In this document: positions 29,025-39,400 of the stretch, in pieces | Layout: each line of letters opens with the position of its first letter | Numbering within the stretch: position 1 is the stretch's first letter | DNA from: Synechococcus sp. MU1643 | GTDB taxonomy: Bacteria > Cyanobacteriota > Cyanobacteriia > PCC-6307 > Cyanobiaceae | Assembly: GCF_020514095.1 (NCBI RefSeq) | Contig: NZ_VTKY01000005.1 | Location: forward strand, 97,721-161,720 | Direction: 5' to 3' | DNA length: 64,000 nt | Translations under genes and position numbers: made by a program | The notes under the pieces: model-generated | Told to the model about the DNA's origin: nothing | What the model saw: only the letters and a program-made list of their open reading frames with translations | Databases searched by the model: none

Positions 29025-29750
29025 TCAACGGATGAGCAGTTGATGATCCACTGATATCAGGGCACCGTGTTCTGAATAACGACGTGAAATGCGCTCAAGG
29101 CGCGTCGAACTCGACAACCAAAGCGCTTCGATGTTGAACGGCTGGTGTGGATCAATCTGCGCAGGCGCCAGGAAAGCTCCTCCATCCGGCAAAAAGATCC
29201 AGCGATCAAGATCGCCTGCTGCAAAACGCATTTTCCCTCCAAGCGAAGGGAGGTCGCAACGCCAGTCGCCGATCAGCTGATCCGCCACCAAGGGAGGACA
29301 TTCCACCGCTGAAGTTCCTGCAAGGAACTCGCGGATCAACACGATCCGATCCAATTGCCCCGCACCATTCCAAAGCAGCACCAAGCGGTGACGGCGTTGG
29401 TGCTGCAGGAAGCCAAACTCGGCATAAAGCTTGGTCCAGGTGGACCGGTAGAGCGTCCCCCTCGAAAAACTGCCGGTGCCGAAGACCCCCATATCGGGAT
29501 CCACGCGCATGAAACTTTGAACGATCCGCTTTTCAGGATCGCCGGCAGGCGGTTGATGGGGAGAACTCGATCCCGCTGCCTCAGGCCAGAGCAGCAGGGT
29601 CAGATGAAGGGCAATGCCGGAAGGATCAGGCAGGAGCTTTAAAAGAGAGGGCTGACGTTTGGTGCGTTGCAGCTTCGGATCCATGCTGTCGAACCAGCCG
29701 CGCCACTCACCAACGTTGCGCTGCAGGTGCTCCCATTCGCCCACGATCAT
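29025..29750 (-). CDS. DUF3598-family protein
   Basis: A 241-residue protein. The N-terminal WEHLQRNVGEWRGWFDSMD and the later LPDGGAFLAPAQI and FNIEALWL are typical of DUF3598 proteins, a calycin-like beta-barrel family of cyanobacteria and plastids related in fold to bilin lyases of the CpcS/T type. The frame is open to 29825, but MIVGEWEHLQ at 29750 gives a start close to the conserved region. The function is unknown. It ends 11 nt from the convergent bicupin gene. Confidence 0.75.
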   Translation of the reverse strand: MIVGEWEHLQRNVGEWRGWFDSMDPKLQRTKRQPSLLKLLPDPSGIALHLTLLLWPEAAGSSSPHQPPAGDPEKRIVQSFMRVDPDMGVFGTGSFSRGTLYRSTWTKLYAEFGFLQHQRRHRLVLLWNGAGQLDRIVLIREFLAGTSAVECPPLVADQLIGDWRCDLPSLGGKMRFAAGDLDRWIFLPDGGAFLAPAQIDPHQPFNIEALWLSSSTRLERISRRYSEHGALISVDHQLLIR

Positions 29751-29842
29751 CCCGATCCCATCGATGCCTGAGGCTAGGCAGTGCTCAGGCCAGACGAGAA
29801 CAACAACGCGGTCCAACACAACCACTCCGAAGAACAGACAAC

Positions 29843-29873
29843 AAAAATCCCCACCCGGTAAACCGAGTGGGGA
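29843..29873 (-). terminator. Intrinsic terminator of psaA-psaB
   Basis: Read on the minus strand, CCCCAC-T-CGGT pairs with ACCG-G-GTGGGG around a short loop, followed by a run of five T (plus-strand AAAAA at 29843-29847). It is about 50 nt past the psaB stop. The orientation and T-run fit termination of psaAB. Confidence 0.85.
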
Positions 29874-29919
29874 CGTTTGAAACGAGGAACGACTCGTCGC
29901 GGGTTAATTCAGGAGGGAA

Positions 29920-32133
29920 TTAACCGAATTTTCCTGAGGTCGAAGCAATCAGGAAGGCGGCGTAGGTCAAGACATAGCCAACCGTGAAGTGAGCCAAGCC
30001 GACGACACGGGCCTGAACGATGGAGAGTGCCACGGGCTTGTCGCGGTAACCCATCATGTTGGCGATGGGGCTGCGCTGGTGAGCCCAGACGATGGTCTCG
30101 ATCAGTTCCTGCCAGTAACCCCGCCAGGAGATCAGGAACATGAAGCCGGTGGCCCAAACCAGGTGTCCGAAGAGGAACATCCAAGCCCAAACGGCGAGGT
30201 TGTTGCTGCCGAACGGGTTGTAGCCGTTGATCAACTGGGAGGAGTTGAGCCACAGGTAGTCGCGGAACCAACCCATCAGGTAGGTGCTGGATTCGTTGAA
30301 CTGGGCCACGTTGCCGGACCAGATGGCCAGGTGCTTCCAGTGCCAGTAGAAGGTCAGCCAACCCACGGTGTTAAGAGCCCAGAAGACAGCCAGATAGAAG
30401 GCGTCCCAGGCAGAGATGTCGCAGGTGCCGCCACGGCCGGGGCCGTCGCAGGGGAAGGAGTAACCGAAGTCCTTCTTGTCAGGCATCAGCTTGGAGCCGC
30501 GGGCATCCAGAGCACCCTTCACAAGGATCAGGGTGGTGGTGTGCAGACCCAGAGCAATGGCGTGGTGAACCAGGAAGTCACCAGGGCCGATGGGCAGGAA
30601 CACATCGGTGTTGCCATTGATCGCGTCCAGCCAGTAGTGCTCACCAGGAATGTTCTGGGCAGCAAGGCTGGCGGAGCTGGAGGCGTTGGAGAGCAGCACG
30701 TCCATTCCGTACATGGCCTTACCAGAGGCGGCCTGAACGAATTGGGCGAACACGGGCTCAACCAGGATCTGCTTCTCGGGGGTACCGAAGGCAACGACCA
30801 CATCGTTGTGGACGTAGAGGCCGAGGGTGTGGAAACCGAGGAACAGAGAGACCCAGCTCAGGTGGCTGATGATCGCCTCCTTGTGCTCGAGCATCCGGGC
30901 CAGGACGTTGTCCTTGTTGGCTTCGGGGTCGTAGTCACGGATGAAGAAGATCGCACCGTGGGCGAAGGCACCACACATCAGCGCGATGGCGATGTACTGG
31001 TGGTGGGTGTACAGGGCTGCCTGTGTTGTGTAGTCCTTCGCGATGAAGGCATACGACGGCATCGAGTACATGTGCTGCGCCACAAGGCTGGTGACCACGC
31101 CAAGGGAGGCCAGAGCCAGACCAAGCTGGAAGTGCAGGCTGTTGTTGATGGTGTCGTAAAGACCCTTGTGGCCAGCGCCGAGGTCACCGGGGGTGCCCTT
31201 CGGGGGGTTGTGGGTTTCGAGGATCTCCTTGATGGAGTGACCAATACCGAAGTTGGTCCGGTACATGTGGCCGGCGATCACGAAGAGGCAACCTATGGCC
31301 AGGTGGTGGTGGGCAATGTCCGTCAGCCAGAGAGCTTCTGTCTGAGGGTGGAAGCCACCAAGGAAGGTGAGGATGGCGGTGCCGGCACCTTCAGAGCTAC
31401 CGAAGACCTGATTCAGTGAATCGGGGTTTTCGGCGTACACACCCCAGTTGCCGGTGAAGAAGGGTCCAAGACCGGCGGGGTGAGGCAGAACGTTGAGGAA
31501 GTTGTCCCAACCAACGTGCTGACCACGGGCTTCGGGGATCGCAACGTGAACCAGGTGACCGGTCCAGGCGATGGAGCTGAAGCCGAAGAGGACAGCGAGG
31601 TGGTGGTTCAGACGCGATTCAGCGTTTTTGAACCAGGCCAGGGAAGGACGAAACTTGGGCTGCAGGTGCAACCAGCCGGCGAAGAGGGCCCAAGCCGACA
31701 GGATCATCATGAAGATGGAACCCTGGTACAGCTCGGCATTCGTCGTCATGCCGATTGTGTAGAACCAGTGATAAAGGCCTGAGTAGGCGATGTTCACCGG
31801 GGAGGAAGCACCCGCTTGGGTGAAGGCGTCAATGGCGCCTTGACCGAAGTGGGGATCCCAGATTGCGTGAGCGATGGGGCGCACGTGCAGGGGGTCGGCG
31901 ACCCACTGCTCGAAGTTGCCCTGCCAGGCGATGTGGAACAGGTTTCCCGAAACCCAAAGGCCGATGATCGCGAGGTGACCGAAATGGGTGGAGAAGAGCT
32001 TCTGATAGAGGCGCTCCTCCGTCATTCCGTCATGGCTCTCGAAGTCGTGAGCCGTGGCGATCCCGTACCAAATACGGCGGGTTGTCGGGTCCTGGGCCAG
32101 ACCCTGGCTGAACGAAGGAAATTTCGTTGCCAT
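29920..32133 (-). CDS. psaB: Photosystem I P700 apoprotein A2
   Basis: A 737-residue PsaB, one of the two core chlorophyll proteins of photosystem I. It begins [20 protein letters not shown] and has eleven membrane helices. The FX iron-sulfur cluster motif [16 protein letters not shown] is near residue 560, contributing two cysteines to a [4Fe-4S] cluster shared with PsaA. Length and sequence are normal. It starts 22 nt after the psaA stop in the same operon. Confidence 0.98.
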   Translation of the reverse strand: MATKFPSFSQGLAQDPTTRRIWYGIATAHDFESHDGMTEERLYQKLFSTHFGHLAIIGLWVSGNLFHIAWQGNFEQWVADPLHVRPIAHAIWDPHFGQGAIDAFTQAGASSPVNIAYSGLYHWFYTIGMTTNAELYQGSIFMMILSAWALFAGWLHLQPKFRPSLAWFKNAESRLNHHLAVLFGFSSIAWTGHLVHVAIPEARGQHVGWDNFLNVLPHPAGLGPFFTGNWGVYAENPDSLNQVFGSSEGAGTAILTFLGGFHPQTEALWLTDIAHHHLAIGCLFVIAGHMYRTNFGIGHSIKEILETHNPPKGTPGDLGAGHKGLYDTINNSLHFQLGLALASLGVVTSLVAQHMYSMPSYAFIAKDYTTQAALYTHHQYIAIALMCGAFAHGAIFFIRDYDPEANKDNVLARMLEHKEAIISHLSWVSLFLGFHTLGLYVHNDVVVAFGTPEKQILVEPVFAQFVQAASGKAMYGMDVLLSNASSSASLAAQNIPGEHYWLDAINGNTDVFLPIGPGDFLVHHAIALGLHTTTLILVKGALDARGSKLMPDKKDFGYSFPCDGPGRGGTCDISAWDAFYLAVFWALNTVGWLTFYWHWKHLAIWSGNVAQFNESSTYLMGWFRDYLWLNSSQLINGYNPFGSNNLAVWAWMFLFGHLVWATGFMFLISWRGYWQELIETIVWAHQRSPIANMMGYRDKPVALSIVQARVVGLAHFTVGYVLTYAAFLIASTSGKFG

Positions 32134-32155
32134 TAGAGGGAGAGGTCAGGTGAGG

Positions 32156-34459
32156 TCAGCCGACCACAAGAATGTGGGCGTGGAAGAAGGCCCACGTGGT
32201 CGCAATTCCGCCCAAGAGGTAATGGGCAACACCCACGGCACGGCCTTGGATGATGGAAAGGGCACGGGGCTGGATGGCGGGAGCCACCTTCAGCTTGTTG
32301 TGAGCCCAGACGATGGACTCGATCAGTTCCTGCCAGTAGCCGCGGCCACTGAAGAGGAACATCAGGCTGAAGGCGAACACAAAGTGAGCGCCGAGGAACA
32401 TGATTCCGTAGGCGGCTGTGTTCGAGCCATAGCTGTTGATCACCTGCACGGCTTGAGCCCACAGATAGTCACGCAGCCAGCCATTGATGGTGATTGCACT
32501 TTGGGCAAAGTTGCCATTGGTGATGTGCGCGACGGAGCCGTCGGCGTTCACCGTTCCCCAGATGTCGCTCTGCATCTTCCAGGAGAAGTGGAAGATCACG
32601 ATTGACAGGGAGTTGTACATCCAGAACAGGCCCAGGAACACGTGGTCCCAAGCGGAGACCTGGCAAGTGCCACCACGACCAGGACCATCGCAGGAGAAGC
32701 GGAAGCCCAGGTTTGCCTTATCGGGGATGAGGCGGGAGCTACGGGCGTACAGCACACCTTTCAGCAGGATCAGCACCGTCACGTGAATCGTGAAGGCGTG
32801 AATGTGGTGAACCATGAAGTCGGCTGTGCCGAGCGGCATGGGAGCAGCGGCAACCTTGCCGCCGACGGCGACAACGGAACCGTTGAACACTTCACTCACA
32901 CCCGCGAGGGCGTTGGGAGCCGTGCTGCCGGCAGCTGCGGCGTGCACGTTCTGAATCCACTGAGCAAAGATCGGCTGAATTGAGATCGCCGAATCACTGA
33001 ACATGTCCTGGGGACGACCCAGAGCACGCATCGTGTCGTTGTGGACATAGAGGCCGAAGCTGTGGGCTCCGAGCCAGATGCAGACCCAGTTGAGGTGACT
33101 GATGATCGCGTCGCGGGCCTTGAGCACCCGATCCAGCACGTTGTCGATGTGCTTCGCGGGGTCGTAGTCGCGAACCATGGCGATGGCTGCGTGAGCCCCT
33201 GCACCAACGATCAGGAAACCACCGATCCAGATGTGATGGGTGAAGAGCCCGATCTGGGTGGGGTAGTCGATGGCTTGGTACGGATACGGAGGCATCGCGT
33301 ACATGTGCTGAGCAACGATGATGCTCACTGAACCACCGATGGCCAGGTTGACCGCCAGCTGGGCATGCCAGGAGGTGGTCATGAATTCATAGAGGCCGTC
33401 GTGACCATTGGTGGCAGGGAACAGCAGGGGATCACCCTTCTGACCTTCGTGGATCTCCTTGATGGAGTGACCGATGCCCCAGTTGGTCCGGTACATGTGA
33501 CCGGCAACGATGAACATCACGGCGATCGCCACATGGTGATGGGCGATGTCGGTCATCCAGAGGCTTCCCGTCACAGGATTCAAGCCACCTTGAAAGGTGA
33601 GGAAATCGCTGTAAGCAGCCCAGTTGCCGGAGAAAAAGGCACCAACACCAGAGCTGAAGCCGGGGTAAAGCTGAGCCAGCAGGTCCTGATTGAAGAACTC
33701 GTGGGGCAGCGGAATGTCTGCAGCCGAAGCGATGGTCTTGCCGTTCAGAACCAGCGGTTGGCCGGCATCGATGGCATCCATCAACTTGGTGACAGGAGCC
33801 GACACGTGGATGACGTGTCCAGCCCAGGAGAGTGAACCGAGACCCAGCAGGCCTGCCAGGTGATGGTTCAGCATCGACTCAACGTTCTGGAACCACTCCA
33901 GCTTTGGCGCAGCCTTGTGGTAGTGGAAAACACCGGCGTTGAGCATGAGGCCGGCCATCACCAGAGCACCGATGGCCAAAGCCATGAGCTGGGTTTCACT
34001 GGTGATGCCCCAGGCCCGCCACATCTGGAAGAGGCCTGAAGTGATTTGGATGCCTTGGAAGCCGGCACCCATGTCTCCGTTGAGGATTTCTTGGCCAAAG
34101 ATGGCCCAGACCTGCTGGGCGCTTGGCTTCACATGGGTGGGGTCAGCAAGCCAACCGGAATAGTTGGAGAAGCGGGCGCCATGGAAGAAGGCACCGCTGA
34201 GCCAAATAAAGATGACGGCCAGGTGGCCGAAGTGGGCGGAAAAGATCCGCCGAGAGACCTCTTGAAGGTCGCTGGTGTGAGCGTCGAAGTCGTGAGCGTT
34301 GGCGTGAAGGTTCCAAACCCAGGTAGTGGTTTTGGGACCTTTCGCGAGGGCGCGGTCGAAATGTCCGGGCTTGCCGAACAGCTCGAAGGTTGCTGGATTG
34401 TCAACCTTCTCGACCTGGCTTTTCGCGTCACTCCCACGCTCAGGTGGGCTGATGGTCAT
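32156..34459 (-). CDS. psaA: Photosystem I P700 apoprotein A1
   Basis: A 767-residue PsaA starting [21 protein letters not shown] frame-open ATG 14 codons upstream (34501) was not chosen because that segment is not PsaA-like. The FX motif [17 protein letters not shown] is near residue 590, and histidine-rich helices bind the antenna chlorophylls and P700. First gene of the psaA-psaB operon, with a long structured leader upstream. Confidence 0.97.
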   Translation of the reverse strand: MTISPPERGSDAKSQVEKVDNPATFELFGKPGHFDRALAKGPKTTTWVWNLHANAHDFDAHTSDLQEVSRRIFSAHFGHLAVIFIWLSGAFFHGARFSNYSGWLADPTHVKPSAQQVWAIFGQEILNGDMGAGFQGIQITSGLFQMWRAWGITSETQLMALAIGALVMAGLMLNAGVFHYHKAAPKLEWFQNVESMLNHHLAGLLGLGSLSWAGHVIHVSAPVTKLMDAIDAGQPLVLNGKTIASAADIPLPHEFFNQDLLAQLYPGFSSGVGAFFSGNWAAYSDFLTFQGGLNPVTGSLWMTDIAHHHVAIAVMFIVAGHMYRTNWGIGHSIKEIHEGQKGDPLLFPATNGHDGLYEFMTTSWHAQLAVNLAIGGSVSIIVAQHMYAMPPYPYQAIDYPTQIGLFTHHIWIGGFLIVGAGAHAAIAMVRDYDPAKHIDNVLDRVLKARDAIISHLNWVCIWLGAHSFGLYVHNDTMRALGRPQDMFSDSAISIQPIFAQWIQNVHAAAAGSTAPNALAGVSEVFNGSVVAVGGKVAAAPMPLGTADFMVHHIHAFTIHVTVLILLKGVLYARSSRLIPDKANLGFRFSCDGPGRGGTCQVSAWDHVFLGLFWMYNSLSIVIFHFSWKMQSDIWGTVNADGSVAHITNGNFAQSAITINGWLRDYLWAQAVQVINSYGSNTAAYGIMFLGAHFVFAFSLMFLFSGRGYWQELIESIVWAHNKLKVAPAIQPRALSIIQGRAVGVAHYLLGGIATTWAFFHAHILVVG

Positions 34460-34861
34460 CGAGTCGTTCCTCGAGGGACGGGTTTCGAGGTGGTGGGCCA
34501 CCCCTCCGACGGGCCGAAGCCAATCGGGGCCCCGAACAAGGATCCACAGGAGATCCGTGTTCGGGCGTCAGCACTGCAAGAGGCAAAACCCCTTACCTGC
34601 ACTGAAGCTGGGGCCCCTAAGAGGGGACCGCTGGCGGAAGCATAGGGGCGGAGAAGGGGGTTAAAGGGCCTTGAGTTACAAAGGTTCAATCCCGTGGCGA
34701 GCCAGTCAGCGACAGGCGTCTGCAGAAGGCTGAGAATCAGCGAAACAACAAAGATCTGAAGCAGTAAACAACACAATTTCACGCATATTCCCCTCCTAAA
34801 TAACTAAAACTCTGACAGTGAAGGGCGGATTGTTCAGAATGATCGAATCTGTTCATGCCCA
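34460..34861 (-). promoter_or_regulatory. psaA leader and divergent intergenic region
   Basis: A 402-nt gap between psaA and a divergent secreted-protein gene. In the minus (psaA) direction it contains a hairpin of 13 bp with one mismatch at 34531-34565 and a CCCCT-AAG-AGGGG stem at 34614-34626. It also holds a Shine-Dalgarno-like AGGAGGGG (near 34790-34797) followed by a short open frame starting at 34786 (ATG) or 34782 (GTG). The hairpins lack a T-run, so they are not obvious terminators. No promoter could be fixed by eye. The region presumably carries light-responsive control of psaAB, but that is inference. Confidence 0.5.
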
Positions 34862-36190
34862 ATGCGTCGCCCTGGCCTGAAGTCGATATGGGCTGTTCTG
34901 CTGGCAGCAGTGCTGTTTCTTGGTGCCGGCTTACCTGTTCATGCGCGCCCTGGATTCTTCAATCGCGATGCCAGGTCCGGCACAAAACCGCTGCCGAGTT
35001 CAGCCCCCAGCGGGAAGCTCCAGGAAGTAGCTCCTCCAGGGGCAGTGCAACAGCTGCGCCAGAACCTGCAACAGCACCGTCCCTCCCTGCGGCTGATCGA
35101 TCCAAGCAACGACAGCATCTTTACCACTGACGCCCTTGAGCTGAGCTTCGAAATCGAGGACTGGCCCCTCCGCACCGACCCCGAATTGGGTTTGGGGCCC
35201 CATGTTGTGCTTCAAATCGACAACCGCGCCCCCCTTCGGCTCAGCGAAAGCAATGGAAACCGCCTGAAGGTCCGCATCGATGACCTGGAACCGGGCAGCC
35301 ATCGCTTCAGCGCCTGGGCCGCTTACCCCTGGGGCGAAGCCGTTCAAGCACCGGGAGCCTCAGTCCAGGGGCGCCTGCACCTCTGGCAAAAGCTTCAGGG
35401 CACACAACCTGAACGCGATGCCCCCTGGCTGGTTCCAGTCTCACCAGCCGGAGAGCAGGGCCTGCAACCGCTCTTGGTGGATTGGCTGATCTGGAATGCT
35501 CCGCTGCAAAACCTGCGGGAGGGCGATGCACGCTGGCGACTTCGCATCAGCATTGATGGAGACAGCTTTTTGGTCGATCACCATGAAGCCCTTTGGCTCA
35601 AAGGATCGAATAGTTCAGGCAGCCACGACATTCAGATGGAACTGCTGAATGGGCTGGGTGAGCCGATCACACCGATCTTCAACAATCAGCTGATCCATCT
35701 GAAAGCTGCATCCGGTCCCAAGCCGGGCTGGATGCGCCCACGTCTCACCGAAAGCCAGCTCGCGCGCCTGAGCGGCGCCCCTGAGCCTGAAGTTCTGGAG
35801 GTGGTCGAATCCTCGCCAGAGCCTCCTCAAAAGACTGAGGAGAAAAAACAAAAGAAGACAGAACAGCCCCGAGACCTTCCTCAGGCTGAGATCAAAGCCG
35901 AGGCCGTCGTCGAGGACGAGGTTGAAACCAAGCCCGAGGCCGCCCCCCAACCCAAGGCACCAGAGGAAAGCGATAAGCAGGAGCCTGAGCCGCCCCTTGC
36001 TGAACAGCTACCTGCTGAACAGCCATCCCAAGCAGAAACTGCTTGGCCCACTCCTCCCACTCCCGCCCCGGAGAAGCCAGCGGGGCCTCAGCAGCCAGCC
36101 GAGCAGGAACCCAAGCTGATGCCGAGCAGCAGCCTGGGAGGATCAGCCCGTGAGTTGCTCAACAGTGATGGGCGCTTGCGCAAACCCTGA
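34862..36190 (+). CDS. Secreted protein with Glu/Pro-rich C-terminus, function unknown
   Basis: A 442-residue protein with a signal peptide (hydrophobic core about residues 9-24, likely cleavage after VHA at about residue 28). Residues about 60-290 form a globular region with LRLIDPSNDSIFTTDALELS and beta-rich stretches such as RLKVRIDDLEPGSHRFSAWA. From about residue 320 the chain is low-complexity, rich in Glu, Pro, Lys and Gln. I do not recognise the family. Such tails can span the periplasm or bind cell-wall material. It is divergent from psaA and followed by the cobalamin gene. Confidence 0.7.
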   Translation: MRRPGLKSIWAVLLAAVLFLGAGLPVHARPGFFNRDARSGTKPLPSSAPSGKLQEVAPPGAVQQLRQNLQQHRPSLRLIDPSNDSIFTTDALELSFEIEDWPLRTDPELGLGPHVVLQIDNRAPLRLSESNGNRLKVRIDDLEPGSHRFSAWAAYPWGEAVQAPGASVQGRLHLWQKLQGTQPERDAPWLVPVSPAGEQGLQPLLVDWLIWNAPLQNLREGDARWRLRISIDGDSFLVDHHEALWLKGSNSSGSHDIQMELLNGLGEPITPIFNNQLIHLKAASGPKPGWMRPRLTESQLARLSGAPEPEVLEVVESSPEPPQKTEEKKQKKTEQPRDLPQAEIKAEAVVEDEVETKPEAAPQPKAPEESDKQEPEPPLAEQLPAEQPSQAETAWPTPPTPAPEKPAGPQQPAEQEPKLMPSSSLGGSARELLNSDGRLRKP

Positions 36191-36268
36191 TCTGGATTCC
36201 CTGCCCTGAACCCCACATCTGCCGCTCCCGCTCTGGGCCTAGGACTGAGCCCCAGCGCCATACCGCTG

Positions 36269-37999
36269 TTGGAGCAGTTGCTGCTGCGCGGCCACATCGA
36301 CCGGATCAAGGCAACCGACCAAGACATCAACACCGCCCTTGATGGGCACTGGATGGCAGGGAACGTCGTGCTGTTCGTGGGCGCCGTTGGAGCGGTGACA
36401 CGCCTGATTGCAGCTCGGACCCAAGGCAAGGGGAAGGATCCAGCCGTTCTGGTGCTCGACCCCAAAGGGGAGTTCGTCATCCCGCTGCTTGGGGGCCATT
36501 CCGCAGGCGCCGACCAACGCGCCCAAGAGATCGCGATGGATCTAGGCGGGCAGGCGGTGATCACGGGCGCCTGCGCCCATGAAGGACGTCTCCCCCTGGA
36601 TGCCTTTGGGGAGGGCTGGGGCTGGAGACGCAGCGGGACGGTGGCCAGTTGGCGCGATCTGATGGTGCGGCAATCCCAGGGATCCCGCATCAGCGTTCAC
36701 CAGTGCAGTGGATCCACCGCCTGGCAAGGCCCTGAAGGCCATCCCTTGCTTCACAAGGTTGAAGCCAACGTTGCGCTGGAGTCCGCTGATCTTGTGATTG
36801 GAGCGCGCCTCCAAGGCGATTGCCAGTGGCATCCAGCAACGCTCTGGATCGGGATCGGCTGTGAACGCAACACCAGTCTTTCTCTGGTGGAGAAGGCCAT
36901 TGCCGAAGCCCTGGCAACAGCAGGGCTGGCGGAAGAGGCTGTCGCCGGAATGGCCAGTGCAGAGCGGAAATCTGATGAACCAGCCCTACTGCATCTGAGC
37001 CAAAACCGGACATGGCCGTTCCGGACCTTTGCGGAGCAAGCTCTTGAGTCCATCGAGGTGCCGAACCCCTCCGAAGTGGTGCTCAAGGAAATGGGGACCG
37101 CGTCGGTGGCTGAAGCAGCGGCCTTGCTGGCTGCGGGCGAACAAGGTCGTCTAATCCAGCCCAAGCAGATCAGCCGTCCGGCAACAGGGGAAAAGGGTGC
37201 CGTGACAGTGGCCATTGCCGAGGCTGCCACCCCCTATGCGCCGGAACGGGGAGAACTGCACCTGGTGGGCAGTGGCCCAGGCGATCTTTCCCTGCTCAGC
37301 GGAGACGCCAAAGCAGCCCTCTCCCGTTGTTGCGCCTGGGTTGGCTACAGCCTCTACCTCGATCTTCTGGAACCCCTGCGCCGCTCGGATCAGGCCCGAT
37401 TCGATGGCCAGCTCACCCGGGAATGGGACCGCTGTGCTGAAGCACTGCGCTTGGCCCAACAAGGGGCAAAAGTTGCTCTGATCTCCTCCGGCGACAGCGG
37501 GATCTACGGCATGGCGGGGTTGGCCCTGGAGCTGCTTCTCCAGCAACCCGAGAAGGACCGACCCAGCTTCTCGGTGCATCCCGGCATTTCAGCCTTCCAG
37601 CTGGCCGCCGCCCGGGCCGGAGCGCCACTGATGCATGACTTCTGCTGCGTCAGCCTCAGCGATCGCCTCACGCCGTGGACCGTGATCGAAAAGCGACTGG
37701 AGGGCGCGGCAGCTGGAGATTTTGTCCTTGCCCTCTACAACCCAAGGTCCAAGGGCCGGGATTGGCAGCTGGGACACGCCAAGGAGATTCTGCTGAAACA
37801 CCGCCCACCAACAACCCCGGTGATGCTGGCGCGGCAGCTGGGCCGCGCGGAGGAATCCCGTCAGCTCACATGTCTTGAGCGCTTGAAACCTGAAGCAGTG
37901 GACATGCTCACGCTGGTTCTGATCGGGAACAGCAGCAGCCGTGCCGAGGATGACTGGATGGTGACGCCGCGCGGGTACCCAGGAGCGAGTCTTCAATGA
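36269..37999 (+). CDS. CbiG-CobJ fusion: cobalt-precorrin hydrolase and precorrin-3B C17-methyltransferase
   Basis: A 576-residue fusion. The first part is CbiG-like, with [16 protein letters not shown] (about residue 74) and the C-terminal CbiG motif [20 protein letters not shown] (about residues 195-214). The second part, from about residue 327, is a tetrapyrrole methylase of CobJ/CbiH type with [13 protein letters not shown] and [20 protein letters not shown]. Both act in ring contraction during vitamin B12 (pseudocobalamin) synthesis. The TTG at 36269 is the first standard start; conserved sequence resembling a CbiG N-terminus (ALGLGLSPS) continues upstream to 36191 without an ATG, GTG or TTG, so the true start is uncertain (CTG at 36206 is possible). 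Confidence 0.88.
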   Translation: MEQLLLRGHIDRIKATDQDINTALDGHWMAGNVVLFVGAVGAVTRLIAARTQGKGKDPAVLVLDPKGEFVIPLLGGHSAGADQRAQEIAMDLGGQAVITGACAHEGRLPLDAFGEGWGWRRSGTVASWRDLMVRQSQGSRISVHQCSGSTAWQGPEGHPLLHKVEANVALESADLVIGARLQGDCQWHPATLWIGIGCERNTSLSLVEKAIAEALATAGLAEEAVAGMASAERKSDEPALLHLSQNRTWPFRTFAEQALESIEVPNPSEVVLKEMGTASVAEAAALLAAGEQGRLIQPKQISRPATGEKGAVTVAIAEAATPYAPERGELHLVGSGPGDLSLLSGDAKAALSRCCAWVGYSLYLDLLEPLRRSDQARFDGQLTREWDRCAEALRLAQQGAKVALISSGDSGIYGMAGLALELLLQQPEKDRPSFSVHPGISAFQLAAARAGAPLMHDFCCVSLSDRLTPWTVIEKRLEGAAAGDFVLALYNPRSKGRDWQLGHAKEILLKHRPPTTPVMLARQLGRAEESRQLTCLERLKPEAVDMLTLVLIGNSSSRAEDDWMVTPRGYPGASLQ

Positions 38000-38066
38000 G
38001 GAATGAGTTTTTGTTGGCCTAGCTCAGGTCTTCCATCAAGGCCTGGCAGTGCCACGAAACAATCAA

Positions 38067-38140
38067 TCGGGATGACAGGATTCGAACCTGCGGCCCCTTC
38101 GTCCCGAACGAAGTGCGCTACCAAACTGCGCCACATCCCG
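38067..38140 (-). tRNA. tRNA-Pro (CGG)
   Basis: On the minus strand the acceptor CGGGATG pairs with CATCCCG, followed by discriminator A. The anticodon arm is CTTCG-TTCGGGA-CGAAG with anticodon CGG, reading CCG. The T arm is GCAGG-TTCGAAT-CCTGT. CCA is not encoded. It lies between cobJ and lipA. Confidence 0.96.
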
Positions 38141-38229
38141 GCCAGACAATCTTAAAAGATCGATGCTGCTGCGATTGATGCAACAGCACTTGGGCACGGA
38201 CTAGGGTCATGGATTGAAGAAGCTTCGCC

Positions 38230-39099
38230 GTGCTCAAGCCGGAGTGGTTGCGCGTAAAGGCTCCGCAGCGCGAACGGATCGGCGCCGTGGCCGACCTGCT
38301 GCTGGACTTGAACCTGAACACGGTCTGCCAGGAGGCGAGCTGCCCCAACATCGGCGAATGCTTTGCGGGCGGCACCGCCACGTTTTTGATCATGGGGCCC
38401 GGCTGCACCCGCGCCTGCCCCTACTGCGACATCGACTTCGACAAGAGCGTGCGCGAGCTCGATCCCACCGAGCCGCAACGTCTTGGGGAAGCAGTGGCCC
38501 GTCTAGGCCTGAAGCACGTGGTGATCACATCGGTGAACCGCGACGATCTCGCCGATGGTGGAGCGTCTCAGTTCGTGGCCTGCATCGAACAGGTGAAGCA
38601 ACGTTCGCCGCTCACCACGATCGAGCTGTTGATTCCCGACTTCTGCGGCAACTGGGATGCCCTGGCAACGGTGATGGCCGCCGCCCCCCACGTGATGAAC
38701 CACAACATTGAAACGGTGCCGCGGATGTATCGCTTAGCGCGGCCCCAGGGCATCTATGAACGCTCCCTCGAGCTGCTGCAGCGTGTGCGGGACCAATGGC
38801 CCAAGGCCTACAGCAAGTCAGGGCTGATGGTGGGGCTCGGAGAAACCGATGAAGAGGTGATCGAGACGCTCCGGGATCTGCGCAAACACAGGGTCGACAT
38901 CGTCACCATCGGTCAGTACCTCTCACCTGGCCCGAAGCACCTGGCCGTCGACCGCTTTGTGACCCCGACTCAGTTCGAGACCTACAGAACAGTGGGCGAA
39001 GAGGAACTGGGCTTCCTCCAAGTGGTCAGCACACCACTCACCCGCAGCAGCTATCACGCCGGTGATGTGCAACGGCTCATGGCCAGCCATCCCCGCTGA
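38230..39099 (+). CDS. lipA: Lipoyl synthase
   Basis: A 289-residue radical SAM enzyme that inserts two sulfurs into octanoyl groups. The auxiliary cluster motif has Cys33, Cys38 and Cys44 ([15 protein letters not shown]), and the radical SAM motif is Cys59, Cys63 and Cys66 (CTRACPYC). It uses a GTG start. The lipoylated partners are 2-oxoacid dehydrogenases and the glycine cleavage H protein. Its 3' end overlaps the convergent YciI-like gene by 23 nt. Confidence 0.96.
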   Translation: MLKPEWLRVKAPQRERIGAVADLLLDLNLNTVCQEASCPNIGECFAGGTATFLIMGPGCTRACPYCDIDFDKSVRELDPTEPQRLGEAVARLGLKHVVITSVNRDDLADGGASQFVACIEQVKQRSPLTTIELLIPDFCGNWDALATVMAAAPHVMNHNIETVPRMYRLARPQGIYERSLELLQRVRDQWPKAYSKSGLMVGLGETDEEVIETLRDLRKHRVDIVTIGQYLSPGPKHLAVDRFVTPTQFETYRTVGEEELGFLQVVSTPLTRSSYHAGDVQRLMASHPR

Positions 39100-39385
39100 C
39101 GGGAATCCATTCCTGCAACTGCCAGTGCACCAACCCGGCGCGGATAATTGGGTCGTTCTCCACCCACGCCAGTGCATCAGCATAAGACGACGCCTCAAAG
39201 ATCAACAAACCCCCGCCGCCAGGCCGCCGGTCACCATCCACCAGGTAACCGCTGCGTAAACGGCGGCCGGCTGCAGCTTCCTGCTCCACCCAGTGGCGGT
39301 GAGCTTCCAAGGTGGGTCGCCGCTGCTCCACGGGCAGAGAGGCGGCAACGGCGGTGAAGGTTTCAGTCTTGAGGAACCAGGCCAC
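39077..39385 (-). CDS. YciI-like protein
   Basis: A 102-residue protein of the YciI/YCII family, with the ferredoxin-like dimeric alpha-beta barrel pattern: R-x4-R-x3-E/AHRHWVEQ (about residue 27), GYLVDGD, and [20 protein letters not shown] near the C-terminus with its conserved Asp-Pro. The biochemical role of most family members is unknown. It starts 15 nt after the gltB stop, so co-expression with glutamate synthase is likely. Confidence 0.85.
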   Translation of the reverse strand: MAWFLKTETFTAVAASLPVEQRRPTLEAHRHWVEQEAAAGRRLRSGYLVDGDRRPGGGGLLIFEASSYADALAWVENDPIIRAGLVHWQLQEWIPVSGDGWP

Positions 39386-39400
39386 GGGCTTTCGGCGGCG

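Noticed and set aside
29989..31419. 476-codon plus-strand frame opposite psaB
   Set aside because: Mirror of highly conserved psaB codons; Val/Gly/Glu-rich without domain features.
34456..34782. Full 108-codon GTG frame in the psaA leader as a gene
   Set aside because: Only the first ~35 residues look protein-like; the rest has leader-like composition and runs into psaA. Kept as a low-confidence finding only.
36191..36268. Cobalamin riboswitch ahead of cbiG-cobJ
   Set aside because: The upstream gap is 78 nt at most, too short for the conserved B12-box structure, and no such motif is seen.
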